Assembly (NCBI GenBank): GCA_910584205.1 | Contig: CAJUAA010000049.1 | Location: 1 to 24,738, forward strand | Length of the DNA: 24,738 nucleotides | From: an uncultured Lachnospiraceae bacterium | GTDB taxonomy: Bacteria > Bacillota > Clostridia > Lachnospirales > Lachnospiraceae | Reading direction: 5' to 3' | Shown here: positions 1 to 8,649 of the stretch, piece by piece | Position numbering within the stretch: the first letter of the stretch is position 1 | How the letters are laid out: every line of letters starts with the position of its first letter | Notes under the pieces: model-generated | What the model saw: the letters and a program-made list of their open reading frames with translations, nothing else | What the model was told of the DNA's origin: nothing | Databases searched by the model: none | Position numbers and translations under genes: made by a program

Positions 1-11
1 CTCTTCCGCAT

Positions 12-17
12 TGTCAA
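12..17 (-). promoter_or_regulatory. Possible -35 element of a promoter leaving the window
   Basis: Read on the minus strand this is a perfect TTGACA, downstream of the tRNA-Ser gene. The matching -10 would lie before base 1, so the promoter cannot be confirmed. It could serve a further minus-strand gene outside the window. Confidence 0.25.
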
Positions 18-75
18 TACCTTTTTTTACTTTTTTTCAAGTTTTTTTGACATCGACTTTTTTGCAGAAAAGAAA

Positions 76-163
76 CGGAGAAAGAGGGATTTGAACCCTC
101 GCGCCGGTCACCCGACCTACACCCTTAGCAGGGGCGCCTCTTCAGCCACTTGAGTATTTCTCC
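76..163 (-). tRNA. tRNA-Ser (anticodon GCT)
   Basis: Decodes AGC/AGU serine codons. The minus-strand sequence folds as a class II tRNA of 88 nt. The acceptor stem is GGAGAAA/TTTCTCC with discriminator G, the anticodon stem is CGCCC/GGGTG around the loop CTGCTAA, giving anticodon GCT, and a long variable arm is present as expected for serine. The T-loop reads TTCAAAT. The 3' CCA is not encoded; a T-rich stretch (TTTCTTTTC) follows directly and may help termination. Its own consensus promoter lies upstream at 192-220. Confidence 0.96.
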
Positions 164-191
164 GGACACGTCAAATCATGACGCATGGGTT

Positions 192-220
192 ATTATACTA
201 AATACAGAAACACTTGTCAA
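192..220 (-). promoter_or_regulatory. tRNA-Ser promoter, perfect sigma-A consensus
   Basis: On the minus strand TTGACA (215-220) is separated by exactly 17 bases from TATAAT (192-197). The expected start of transcription lies about 20 bases before the tRNA. It also shows that the tRNA is not dependent on read-through from the upstream gyrA-plsC-lipoprotein array. Confidence 0.9.
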
Positions 221-261
221 CTACTTTTTTATTATTTTTTCAGAATTTGAATCAATTTGTT

Positions 262-891
262 TCAATCCTCAAAAAACCGTATCGTTCCGGAATCAAAGGC
301 CACCGATCCGACCTTTTCTTCCGGGGACATTTCAATATCAACAAAAGAATTGACGCTGGCTTTTGCATCGTATACGCACAGGAGATCAGAATCATCCGCT
401 TCCAGAAGCAGCTCCTGCATCCAGTAGGAAGCGTCAAACATGACGGTTTCTTTTTCCGCGCTGTCAAAATAGCCAATTTCAGAGCGCGGAATGCCGGAAC
501 CCCAGGAACAGGTAAAATACAGTTCAAATGCTCCGTCCTCATTTAAGTCGGCCACGGCAAAGGATGTGACTCCGTAGCCGCCCAAACATGGCCCCAGGGG
601 ATACAACTCGCCTTCATACAATAATAAACTACTGCAGGTCGTATCCGACTTAAAGATACGAATATCATATTTGTCCCGGATTTCTTTCGAAGTAACCTGG
701 AACCACTGGTCCGTTTCTTCTTCATATTCTTCCAGAAGCTCCAGATAATCCTCCACGTCGTCCGACGAAGGGACCATCTGAAAGGTCTCGATGGGCACAG
801 GGTCCGCCGGTTCGCTTTTCGAACATCCGTTCAGTATCAGGACCGCAGTCAGTAAAGTCAACAGGAATATCCTGTTTTTAAAAGAAATCAT
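262..891 (-). CDS. Small lipoprotein of unknown function
   Basis: A 209-residue protein with a classical lipoprotein signal: a basic start (MISFKNR), a hydrophobic core to about residue 20, and lipobox L-N-G-C with the lipidated Cys at 23. It should therefore sit on the outer face of the cytoplasmic membrane. The mature part is acidic. One segment near the middle reads VADLNEDGAFELYF, which resembles the D-x-N-x-D-G-x-x-E-L calcium-loop core of FG-GAP/VCBS repeats, but only one such unit is visible, so no family is assigned. Its ATG overlaps the stop of the upstream plsC-like gene by 4 bases (ATGA), indicating translational coupling. It is the last gene of the leftward dnaA-gyrA array, and I see no clear terminator behind it. 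Membership of the array looks positional; a role in replication is not implied. Confidence 0.8.
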   Translation of the reverse strand: MISFKNRIFLLTLLTAVLILNGCSKSEPADPVPIETFQMVPSSDDVEDYLELLEEYEEETDQWFQVTSKEIRDKYDIRIFKSDTTCSSLLLYEGELYPLGPCLGGYGVTSFAVADLNEDGAFELYFTCSWGSGIPRSEIGYFDSAEKETVMFDASYWMQELLLEADDSDLLCVYDAKASVNSFVDIEMSPEEKVGSVAFDSGTIRFFED

Positions 892-1595
892 GATCTGTTC
901 AGAACCTCCTGAATCCGTTTTTCCACCTCTTCCGCGATCTCCGTCGTTTTCATATCCTTATATTCTTCATAATATAAAGGCTTCAGATAATTTACTTCTA
1001 CAGTAACCGGGGCCGTAGACCCGGTATCAAATACTTTCCAGGCATCCCGGATACATACGGGAACGATGGGACATCTCGCTTTTGTGGCGCTTTTAAAGGA
1101 ACCGCCTTTAAAGCTCCCCACCGCATTGGGCTTTTTGGAGCGCGTACCTTCCGGAAATATAAGAAAATTCTTTCCTTCCTTTACTTCCTGGCTGACCTTC
1201 AGAATCACTTTCATGGACTGCCTTACATCCTCCCTGTCGATGGAATGAGCGCCCATGATACGGAAAATCAGATTCAGAAACGGAAGATGTTCCAGTTCTT
1301 TTTTCATAACCACGGAAAAAAAGCGCGGAGAACCGTCCAGCAGGGCCAGCACATCGTACAAGCCCTGGTGGTTTGGAAAATACATAAAACTGCCGCTTTT
1401 CGGAACGTTTTCCACGCCGCGGGAAAGAACCGTCACATTTCCTCCCCGGTTGGCGCGGGAAACGATCTCCTTAAAGAGAATCAGCTTCTTTTCTTCTGAA
1501 ATCCGGCTGCTGTCTGCCGCATAATACATAAGCTTCAGATACCAGTAAGGAACGGACAGAATATTTTTAAGAACCATCAACCATATTCGTTTCAT
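888..1595 (-). CDS. plsC: 1-acyl-sn-glycerol-3-phosphate acyltransferase family (PlsC-like)
   Basis: Predicted to transfer an acyl group to the sn-2 position of lysophosphatidic acid, making phosphatidic acid for membrane lipids. The 235-residue protein has the two signature blocks of the family: the catalytic H-X4-D motif in NHQGLYD (H76, D81) and the phosphate-binding FPEGTRS (147-153). The N-terminal 30 residues are hydrophobic and aromatic and probably act as a membrane anchor or interfacial helix. Length is normal for the family. The start lies 3 bases after the gyrA stop, with a GGAGG inside the gyrA end, so it is co-transcribed and probably coupled to gyrA. The reaction is inferred from the motifs; related enzymes acylate other acceptors, so the exact substrate is not certain. 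Confidence 0.9.
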   Translation of the reverse strand: MKRIWLMVLKNILSVPYWYLKLMYYAADSSRISEEKKLILFKEIVSRANRGGNVTVLSRGVENVPKSGSFMYFPNHQGLYDVLALLDGSPRFFSVVMKKELEHLPFLNLIFRIMGAHSIDREDVRQSMKVILKVSQEVKEGKNFLIFPEGTRSKKPNAVGSFKGGSFKSATKARCPIVPVCIRDAWKVFDTGSTAPVTVEVNYLKPLYYEEYKDMKTTEIAEEVEKRIQEVLNRS

Positions 1596-1598
1596 CTC

Positions 1599-4181
1599 TT
1601 ATGTCTCTTCCTCCGGCTGTACTCCCGGTATTTCCACGGACCTTTTTTCCAGCTGTGTTTCCGGATCTCCTTTTGACCCTTCTTCCGGCTGCACCTCCGG
1701 TCCTCCTTCGGATTCTTCCTCCTGCTCGTTCTTCACTTCTTCACGGACTTTGGCGATGTTGGCGACCTTGATCCCGGCTTCTGTATCCACGTTCATCAGC
1801 TTCACGCCGGAGGTGATCCGCTTCAGCACGGAAATATCTTCGCAGCCGATCCTTATGATGATGCCCTCGTTGGTGATCATCATGATCTCATTGTCGTCGT
1901 TTACCGCCTTCGCGCCTACCACGGCGCCCGTCTTATCCATGATCTTATAACATTTCAGACCTTTGCCGCCCCGGTTCTGGGCATGGAATTCTTCCATGGG
2001 CGTCCGCTTTCCGTATCCGCCTTCCGATACGATCAGAAGATAGTCTCCCTGGGTATGAAGCTGCATGGCGACTACTTCGTCCCCTTCCTCCAGGCTCATT
2101 CCGATGACGCCCATGGCGGTACGGCCCATGGTACGCACCCTGCTTTCGTGGAAGCGGATACTCATGCCGTTCCTGGTCACAAGGATCATTTCCTTGTCTC
2201 CATCCGTGATCTTGACTTCAATCAGCTCGTCATTTTCCCTGAGACTGATGGCCTGAAGCCCGGTCTTGCGGATATTTGCAAAATCCGAAAGGCTTGTCTT
2301 CTTGATGATGCCACCTTTGGTGGCCATGGCAAGGCAGCTGCTGTTGTCAAATTCCTTCAGCTTGATGACTGCGGTGATCTTCTCGCCGGCCTGGAGCTGG
2401 AGCAGATTGATGATGGCAGTCCCTCTTGCCGTCCTTCCCGCTTCCGGGATCTCGTACGCCTTTAAACGATACACTCTTCCAAAATTGGTAAAGAACATAA
2501 TATAATGATGCGTCGTGGTCATGAAGATCTCTTCAATGAAATCTTCCTCCAGCGTCTGCATGCCCTTGATTCCCTTGCCGCCCCGGTTCTGGCTCCGGAA
2601 ATTATCCACGGTCATACGCTTGATATAGCCAAGGTGCGTCATGGTGATGACCGTGTCGCTGACCGGAATGAGATCCTCCATGCTGATATCAAATTCATCA
2701 TAGCCGATCTTTGTCCGGCGGTCGTCTCCATATTTATCAGAAATGAGCAGAATCTCCTCCCGGATTACTCCCAGAAGTTTTTTCTCGTCTGCAAGGATTT
2801 CTTTTAAATACTGTATCTTTTCCATCAGCTCATTGTATTCTTTTTCCAGACGGTCCCGTTCCAGTCCGGTAAGCGTGCGCAGGCGCATGTCCACGATGGC
2901 CTGGGCCTGTACGTCGTCCAGCCCGAATTCTTCCATCAGGGACGTCTTGGCGATCTGGACAGTCTGGGACCCCCGGATGATCTGGATGACCCGGTCGATA
3001 TTGTCCAGGGCAATGAGCAGGCCTTTCAAAATGTGCGCCCGTTCCTCCGCCTTGTTCAATTCATACTTGACCCTTCTGGTAACCACATCCTCCTGATGCA
3101 GGATGTAGTATTTCAGCATGTCCAGAAGATTCAGCACCTTTGGTTCATTGTTGACCAGCGCCAGCATGATAACCCCAAAGGTATCCTGCAGCTGGGTATG
3201 TTTATAAAGCTGGTTCAATATTACATTGGGATTGACGTCTTTTCTCAGCTCAATGTTGATCCGCATACCTTCCCGGCTGGATTCGTCATTGATATAAGTG
3301 ATGCCGTCAATCTTCTTTTCCTTGACCATATCCGCGATCTTTTCGATCAGCCGGGCCTTGTTCACCATATACGGAAGCTCTGTGACAATGATGCGGTTCT
3401 TCCCGTTTGGCATGGATTCGATATTGCTCACCGCGCGGACACGGATCTTGCCGCGGCCGGTACGGTAAGCTTCATTAATGCCGGACGTGCCGAGGATCTC
3501 CGCGCCGGTGGGAAAATCCGGTCCTTTTACGATGTTCAGTATTTCCTCGATCTGCGTTTCCCGGTCTTCCTCGATCCGGTTATCGATGATCTTCACTACC
3601 GCGCCGATGACCTCCCGGAGGTTATGGGGCGGAATATTGGTCGCCATACCTACGGCGATACCGGTCGTTCCATTGACCAGAAGGTTCGGATATCTGGACG
3701 GCAGCACCAGAGGCTCTTTTTCCGTCTCATCAAAGTTGGGACCGAAATCCACGGTGTCTTTATTGATATCCGCCAGCATTTCCATGGAAATCTTACTCAG
3801 ACGGGCCTCTGTATAACGCATGGCTGCCGCGCCGTCGCCGTCCACGGAACCAAAGTTTCCATGACCGTCCACCAGAGGATAGCGGGTGGACCACTCCTGC
3901 GCCATATTGACAAGGGCGCCGTAGATGGAGCTGTCTCCATGAGGATGGTATTTACCCATGGTATCACCGACGATACGCGCGCATTTACGGTGAGGTTTGT
4001 CCGGGCCGTTATTCAGCTCGATCATGGAATACAAGATCCTGCGCTGTACGGGTTTCAGGCCGTCCCTTACATCCGGAAGCGCTCTGGAGGCAATGACACT
4101 CATGGCGTAGCTGATGTAGGATTCCTCCATGGTCTCTTTCAGGTCCACTTCATGAACTTTATCAAAAATATTATCTTCCAT
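1599..4181 (-). CDS. gyrA: DNA gyrase subunit A
   Basis: Breakage-reunion subunit of gyrase, which introduces negative supercoils with GyrB. The 860-residue protein has the winged-helix/tower domain with catalytic Tyr123 in MRYTEARL. Its quinolone-determining region reads HPHGDSSIYG (79-88), where the position equivalent to E. coli Ser83 is Ser84 and that equivalent to Asp87 is Gly88. The C-terminal beta-pinwheel carries a GyrA-box variant QNRGGKG at 531-537, and the same seven residues recur at 735-741. After about residue 813 there is a 48-residue acidic tail rich in E, P, G and Q with degenerate repeats of the type G-x-P-E-x-Q-x-E-E. The gene follows gyrB by 24 bases. The start ATG has AGGA about 10 bases upstream. 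Confidence 0.98.
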   Translation of the reverse strand: MEDNIFDKVHEVDLKETMEESYISYAMSVIASRALPDVRDGLKPVQRRILYSMIELNNGPDKPHRKCARIVGDTMGKYHPHGDSSIYGALVNMAQEWSTRYPLVDGHGNFGSVDGDGAAAMRYTEARLSKISMEMLADINKDTVDFGPNFDETEKEPLVLPSRYPNLLVNGTTGIAVGMATNIPPHNLREVIGAVVKIIDNRIEEDRETQIEEILNIVKGPDFPTGAEILGTSGINEAYRTGRGKIRVRAVSNIESMPNGKNRIIVTELPYMVNKARLIEKIADMVKEKKIDGITYINDESSREGMRINIELRKDVNPNVILNQLYKHTQLQDTFGVIMLALVNNEPKVLNLLDMLKYYILHQEDVVTRRVKYELNKAEERAHILKGLLIALDNIDRVIQIIRGSQTVQIAKTSLMEEFGLDDVQAQAIVDMRLRTLTGLERDRLEKEYNELMEKIQYLKEILADEKKLLGVIREEILLISDKYGDDRRTKIGYDEFDISMEDLIPVSDTVITMTHLGYIKRMTVDNFRSQNRGGKGIKGMQTLEEDFIEEIFMTTTHHYIMFFTNFGRVYRLKAYEIPEAGRTARGTAIINLLQLQAGEKITAVIKLKEFDNSSCLAMATKGGIIKKTSLSDFANIRKTGLQAISLRENDELIEVKITDGDKEMILVTRNGMSIRFHESRVRTMGRTAMGVIGMSLEEGDEVVAMQLHTQGDYLLIVSEGGYGKRTPMEEFHAQNRGGKGLKCYKIMDKTGAVVGAKAVNDDNEIMMITNEGIIIRIGCEDISVLKRITSGVKLMNVDTEAGIKVANIAKVREEVKNEQEEESEGGPEVQPEEGSKGDPETQLEKRSVEIPGVQPEEET

Positions 4182-4205
4182 ACTTTTTTATTCCTCGTTA
4201 CCTGG

Positions 4206-6131
4206 TCAAATATCCAGATTCTTCACATATTTTGCGTTTGCTTCAATGAATTCTTTTCTCGGTTCCACCTTATCGCCCATAAGCGTCGTGAACGTCAGAT
4301 CGATCTCGGAGGACTGTTCCTCATTCATGGTAACCTTCAGAAGAACCCGCTTTTCAGGGTCCATGGTCGTCTCCCAGAGCTGCTCTGCGTCCATCTCTCC
4401 CAGTCCCTTATAGCGCTGGATCTTATTATTCTGATCTCTTCCGATCTCCTCGAGAATTTTATTCAGTTCCGGCTCTGTATAGGCGTACCATACCTTTTTG
4501 TTCTTCTCAATCTTGAAAAGAGGCGGCTGCGCCAGGTATACATATCCCTGTTTGATCAGTTCCGGCATGAAGCGGTACATGAACGTCAGAAGAAGCGTGC
4601 TGATATGCGCGCCGTCCACGTCCGCATCCGCCATAATGATGATTTTGTGATAGCGAAGCTTCGTAATGTCAAAATCTTCATGTATTCCGGTACCAAAGGC
4701 GCTGATCATGGATTTGATCTCGTCATTCCCATAGATCCGGTCCAGCCTTGCCTTCTCCACATTCAGGATCTTGCCCCGAAGAGGAAGGATCGCCTGGGTC
4801 ATACGGTTTCTCGCCGTTTTGGCGGAACCTCCCGCGGAATCTCCTTCTACCAGATAGATCTCGCAGTTTACCGGGTCCTTATCCGAACAGTCCGCCAGCT
4901 TTCCCGGAAACGCGAATCCGTCCAGAGCGGACTTTCTTCTTGTCAGCTCCCTGGCTTTTCTCGCCGCCTCCCTGGCGCGCTGGGCCAGGATGGATTTCTC
5001 CAGGATCAGCTTCGCCACCTGGGGATTCTGCTCCAGATAGACGGTCAGCCGTTCCGACACGATACTGTCCACCGCGCTTCTCGCCTCCGTATTGCCCAGG
5101 CTTCTCTTGGTCTGCCCTCCCAGCTGGGGCTCGCTGATCTTCACGCTGATGATCGCGGTCAGCCCTTCCCGGATATCCTCGCCGGACAGATTGCTCTCGG
5201 AATCCTTCAGAAGCTTGTTCTTTCTGGCATAATCATTAAAAGTCTTGGTCACGGCGCTTTTAAACCCCGCCAGATGGGTCCCGCCTTCATGGGTGTTGAT
5301 ATTATTGACAAAACTGTAACAATTTTCGGAATAGGAATCGCTGTGCTGGAACGCCACTTCCACCTGAACTCCGTCTTTCATTCCTTCACAATAGATAATA
5401 TCCTCATAAATGGGCGTATTGCTCCTGTTCAGATACTGGACAAATTCTTTGATGCCGCCCTCATAGTGATATACTTTGGACCGGACAGGGTCTTCTCTCT
5501 CGTCCGTCAGTGTAATTTTCAGCCCCTTTGTCAGAAAAGCCGTTTCCCGAAGCCGGATCTGAAGCGTCTTAAAATCGAATTCGGACGTTTCAAAAATCTC
5601 CTTGTCCGGAAGGAAAGAGACGGTCGTTCCGGTCAGGTTCGGTTTGCAGGTGCCGATCACCTCCAGGGGATAGCACACTTTTCCCTTCTCATATCTCTGT
5701 CTGTACAGCTTTCCTTCGCTGCAGATCGTTACCTCCAGCCACTCGGAAAGCGCGTTGACGACGGACGCGCCCACGCCGTGAAGTCCTCCGGATACCTTGT
5801 ATCCGCCGCCGCCGAATTTACCTCCTGCATGCAGGACGGTGAATACCACTTCCACCGCCGGCTTTCCCGCCTTATGGTTGATTCCCGTGGGGATGCCCCT
5901 TCCGTCATCCTCCACTGTAATGGAATTATCTTCATGTATGGTCACCTGAATATGACTGCAGTATCCGGCCAGCGCTTCATCAATGGAATTATCCACGATC
6001 TCATAGACCAGATGATGCAGTCCTCTGAAGGAGATGTCATCAATATACATTCCGGGCCTTTTCCTGACCGCCTCAAGTCCTTCCAGGATCTGGATCTGGT
6101 CCGCGCCATATTCTACATTGTCTGTACCCAT
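4206..6131 (-). CDS. gyrB: DNA gyrase subunit B
   Basis: ATPase and Toprim subunit of gyrase. The 641 residues, usual for Gram-positive GyrB, show the GHKL ATP site: EIVDNSIDEA (44-53), DGRGIP (76-81) and GLHGVGASVVNALS (116-129). They also show the transducer QTK loop (340-342) and the Toprim metal residues: E430 in EGDSAGG and the aspartates of MADADVDG (D502, D504, D506). QRYKGLGEMD (572-581) follows near the C-terminus. The QTK loop continues as RSLGNTE rather than the commoner TKLGN-E form. An AGGAGG lies 7 bases before the ATG, and recF ends 14 bases upstream, so recF-gyrB-gyrA look like one transcript. Confidence 0.98.
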   Translation of the reverse strand: MGTDNVEYGADQIQILEGLEAVRKRPGMYIDDISFRGLHHLVYEIVDNSIDEALAGYCSHIQVTIHEDNSITVEDDGRGIPTGINHKAGKPAVEVVFTVLHAGGKFGGGGYKVSGGLHGVGASVVNALSEWLEVTICSEGKLYRQRYEKGKVCYPLEVIGTCKPNLTGTTVSFLPDKEIFETSEFDFKTLQIRLRETAFLTKGLKITLTDEREDPVRSKVYHYEGGIKEFVQYLNRSNTPIYEDIIYCEGMKDGVQVEVAFQHSDSYSENCYSFVNNINTHEGGTHLAGFKSAVTKTFNDYARKNKLLKDSESNLSGEDIREGLTAIISVKISEPQLGGQTKRSLGNTEARSAVDSIVSERLTVYLEQNPQVAKLILEKSILAQRAREAARKARELTRRKSALDGFAFPGKLADCSDKDPVNCEIYLVEGDSAGGSAKTARNRMTQAILPLRGKILNVEKARLDRIYGNDEIKSMISAFGTGIHEDFDITKLRYHKIIIMADADVDGAHISTLLLTFMYRFMPELIKQGYVYLAQPPLFKIEKNKKVWYAYTEPELNKILEEIGRDQNNKIQRYKGLGEMDAEQLWETTMDPEKRVLLKVTMNEEQSSEIDLTFTTLMGDKVEPRKEFIEANAKYVKNLDI

Positions 6132-6145
6132 TGCTCTGCCTCCTG

Positions 6146-7231
6146 TTAATTCTTTACAGTTACCTTTCCATCTGCTACCCGAAACACTCTGTTGATGTGA
6201 AAACGGTGATTTATCAATTCATCCAGTCCGGTACAGGTAATGAGAGTCTGTACGTTCTGAATGCTGTTTAATAGATAGTTTTGCCTGCTGCTGTCCAGTT
6301 CAGACAGCACATCGTCCAGAAGAAGGACCGGCGCATCGCCTGTTATTTTTTTAACAATTTCAATCTCCGACAGCTTCAGCGACAAAGCCGCCGTCCTCTG
6401 CTGGCCCTGAGACCCGAATTTCCGGATATCCACTCCGTTTACCATAAAAGACAGGTCGTCTCTGTGAGGACCTGTGGTCGTTGTCTTCTGATGGATGTCT
6501 CTCTCCATGTTTTTCTGAATCAGATCAGAAAACGCGTCTTCCTCCGCATTGTTCTCATATCCCAGGATCAGCTGCTCCCGTCCGCCGGAAAGCTGGCCGT
6601 GAATCGTCCGGGTAATCTCATCCAGTTCCTCTGTAAACTGCTTCCGCCTGCGGATGACCGGAATCCCGTACTGGACCAGCTGCAGGTTCAGCACGTCCAG
6701 AACCTCTTTGTAATCCGACCGAAAAGACAGCTCCTTCAGGATCTTGTTTCTTTGAAGCACAATTTTATTGTAATTTGCAAGATTGTGCAGATAAATTTTG
6801 TCCAGTTGACATAATTCCATGTCCATGAACCGTCTCCGCTCGGACGGCCCGTTTTTTATGATGCTTAAATCTTCCGGGGAGAAAAATACAAAATGCATGA
6901 TTCCAAAAAGGTCGCTGGCCTTTCGGATCGGCATCCCGTCGATGGCAATTCCCTTGGACCTGTTCTTTCTGAGATGAAGGTCGATCTTGTGAGGAATCCC
7001 CTTCTTCTCCACCATGGTGCAGATATGCGCCTCCTCCTCTTCAAAACAGATCAGATCCCGGTCTTTGGAGCTTCTGTGGGACCTGGAGGTGCCGCTCACA
7101 TAGACTGCTTCCAGTATGTTCGTTTTTCCCTGGGCGTTATCGCCGTAAAAAATGTTTGTACACGGATCCAGTGAAAGACACAGTGTCCTGTAATTCCGAT
7201 AATTTTGAAGACTGATGGATTTTATGACCAT
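6146..7231 (-). CDS. recF: DNA replication and repair protein RecF
   Basis: SMC-like ATPase that loads RecA at gaps with RecO and RecR. With the ATG start the protein is 361 residues. It has Walker A GDNAQGKT (30-37), the signature region GSQGQQRT and Walker B LLLDDVLSELD near the C-terminus. I place the start at 7231 because the family opens as M-x-I-x-x-x-x-L-x-N-(Y/F)-R-N-Y, matched by MVIKSISLQNYRNY. An in-frame TTG four codons further upstream (7243) extends the frame but has no better ribosome site. Neither start has a strong Shine-Dalgarno, and yaaA stops 16 bases upstream, so translation is probably coupled to yaaA. Confidence 0.96.
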   Translation of the reverse strand: MVIKSISLQNYRNYRTLCLSLDPCTNIFYGDNAQGKTNILEAVYVSGTSRSHRSSKDRDLICFEEEEAHICTMVEKKGIPHKIDLHLRKNRSKGIAIDGMPIRKASDLFGIMHFVFFSPEDLSIIKNGPSERRRFMDMELCQLDKIYLHNLANYNKIVLQRNKILKELSFRSDYKEVLDVLNLQLVQYGIPVIRRRKQFTEELDEITRTIHGQLSGGREQLILGYENNAEEDAFSDLIQKNMERDIHQKTTTTGPHRDDLSFMVNGVDIRKFGSQGQQRTAALSLKLSEIEIVKKITGDAPVLLLDDVLSELDSSRQNYLLNSIQNVQTLITCTGLDELINHRFHINRVFRVADGKVTVKN

Positions 7232-7247
7232 AAACCGCACCAAACCA

Positions 7248-7457
7248 TTACTTTACAATCTCGATCGTCTCCCCGTTGCAGAGAACCGTGTCTCCATCAT
7301 AAAGCTTCTTTCCTCTTTGATATTCCGTCTCGCCATTGACCTTCACCAGTCCGTCCTTAATCATGAACTTGGCGTCCGTACCGGACCCTGCCACACCGGC
7401 CGCCTTCAGCGCCTGGCACAGCCGGATGTGATCGTCCCTCAGTTTGATCGTTGCCAT
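7248..7457 (-). CDS. yaaA: S4-domain RNA-binding protein YaaA
   Basis: A 69-residue protein consisting almost only of an S4 RNA-binding fold: IKLRDDHIRLCQALKAAGV followed by an AKFMIKDGLVKVNGE core. This is the small S4 protein found between dnaN and recF throughout Firmicutes (YaaA in Bacillus subtilis, sometimes RlbA), where a role in ribosome large-subunit assembly has been proposed. The identification rests on the fold plus the exact position. dnaN stops 19 bases upstream. It is probably part of the dnaN-yaaA-recF transcript. Confidence 0.93.
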   Translation of the reverse strand: MATIKLRDDHIRLCQALKAAGVAGSGTDAKFMIKDGLVKVNGETEYQRGKKLYDGDTVLCNGETIEIVK

Positions 7458-7476
7458 TTCCGCTTCCGCCTTTCTG

Positions 7477-8592
7477 TCAGCTGACTGCCGCGTTGAAATT
7501 CACCGGCAGGATCAAATAGATGTATTTCTGCTCGTCGTCCCGGATATAACAGGGCGCCTTCGGATTTACCATATAGACGGAGATCGTCTCGTCGTCGATG
7601 ACCCGGAGGGCGTCGATGAGAAATTTCGGGTTGAAGCCGATCATAATGTCCTTGCCCTGCTTTTCAATGTCGATTTCCTCTTTCATGGAACCAAGCTGGG
7701 AATTGATATTAATTTCCATATTCGTATCCGTAATCCGGAAAATAATCGGCTTTTTGTCTCCCTCCTTGATCAGGACCGTCGCACGTCCGATGCAGTTCAG
7801 AAGTTCCTTTTTATTGATGAGGAACTTTGTCTCATAATCGTTGGAAAGCATCTGGTTGATCTTGAAATATTCTCCTTCAATCAATCTTGATACTACGGTA
7901 GTCGTATTAAATTCAAAAACAATGTGGTTGTTGGTGAAGAAGATATGTACCTCGTCCCCGGTCTCTCCGGAAAGGATCTTGCTGATCTCCTGAAGCGATT
8001 TTCCCGGAACCACCGCTTTCCGGTCCGGGTAGGATTCCTTCAGCTCGATCCGGCGGATGGAAATCCGGTGGCCGTCCAGAGATACCACCTTTAATTCGTT
8101 GTCATGAACCTCGAACAGTTCTCCTGTCATCAGTTTGTTGTTGTCGCTGTCCGCAATAGAAAAGATCGTCTGCCGGATCAATTCTTTTAACGTAAACTGT
8201 GAAAGACATATGGAGTCATTCTTTTCAATATAAGGAAGATAGGAGAAATCCTCTCCGGATTTACCGGGAATATTTCTAAAATGTGCTTTTTCACAGGTAA
8301 TGGATATTTTATAATTGCTGTCGCTTTCTATTGTTACGTCATTATCAGGAAGATTTCTTATGATCTCGATGAAATCCTTCGCGTTTACGGCAACGATCCC
8401 CTTCTGCTCGATGGTCCCTTCGATCCTGGTTTCGATTCCCAGTTCCATGTCGTTGGCTGTCAGTTTGATCTCATTGGCAGAAGCGTCGATCAGGATACAT
8501 TCCAGGATGGACATGGTCGTTTTGGAGGGAACAGCCTTTGATACAATATTAACTCCTTTCAGCAGATTCCCTTTGGAACAGATAAGCTTCAT
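7477..8592 (-). CDS. dnaN: DNA polymerase III subunit beta (sliding clamp)
   Basis: Ring-shaped processivity clamp of the replicative polymerase. The 371-residue protein begins MKLICSKGNLLKGVNIVSKAV and ends in the conserved type of C-terminal strand (YIYLILPVNFNAAVS). Length and the three repeated clamp folds are as expected. The reading frame is open for nine more codons upstream, but I choose the ATG at 8592: a clear AAAGGAG stands 8 bases before it, and the family starts M-K at this point. The spacer and first base of the start codon form the sequence TTATTCACATG, which contains a perfect DnaA box (8592-8600). The gap to dnaA (325 bases) carries the unwinding part of the origin. Confidence 0.97.
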   Translation of the reverse strand: MKLICSKGNLLKGVNIVSKAVPSKTTMSILECILIDASANEIKLTANDMELGIETRIEGTIEQKGIVAVNAKDFIEIIRNLPDNDVTIESDSNYKISITCEKAHFRNIPGKSGEDFSYLPYIEKNDSICLSQFTLKELIRQTIFSIADSDNNKLMTGELFEVHDNELKVVSLDGHRISIRRIELKESYPDRKAVVPGKSLQEISKILSGETGDEVHIFFTNNHIVFEFNTTTVVSRLIEGEYFKINQMLSNDYETKFLINKKELLNCIGRATVLIKEGDKKPIIFRITDTNMEININSQLGSMKEEIDIEKQGKDIMIGFNPKFLIDALRVIDDETISVYMVNPKAPCYIRDDEQKYIYLILPVNFNAAVS

Positions 8593-8600
8593 GTGAATAA
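8592..8600 (-). promoter_or_regulatory. DnaA box overlapping the dnaN start codon
   Basis: The minus strand reads TTATTCACA, a match to TTATNCACA, and its last base is the first base of the dnaN ATG. It lies about 50 bases on the dnaN side of the DnaA-trio. Confidence 0.6.
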
Positions 8601-8649
8601 CTCCTTTCGGTGGGTTCATGTATGTTTCTATGGTTAAAATTCGTCTTCA

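Noticed and set aside
1..60. T-rich runs as a terminator for the tRNA-Ser gene
   Set aside because: They are T-rich on the plus strand but A-rich in the direction of tRNA transcription and have no preceding stem.
3033..6149. A 1038-codon open frame on the plus strand
   Set aside because: It lies entirely antisense to gyrA and gyrB, has no ribosome site or recognisable domain, and its His/Arg/Asp-rich, low-structure composition is typical of the complement of a G+C-biased coding strand.
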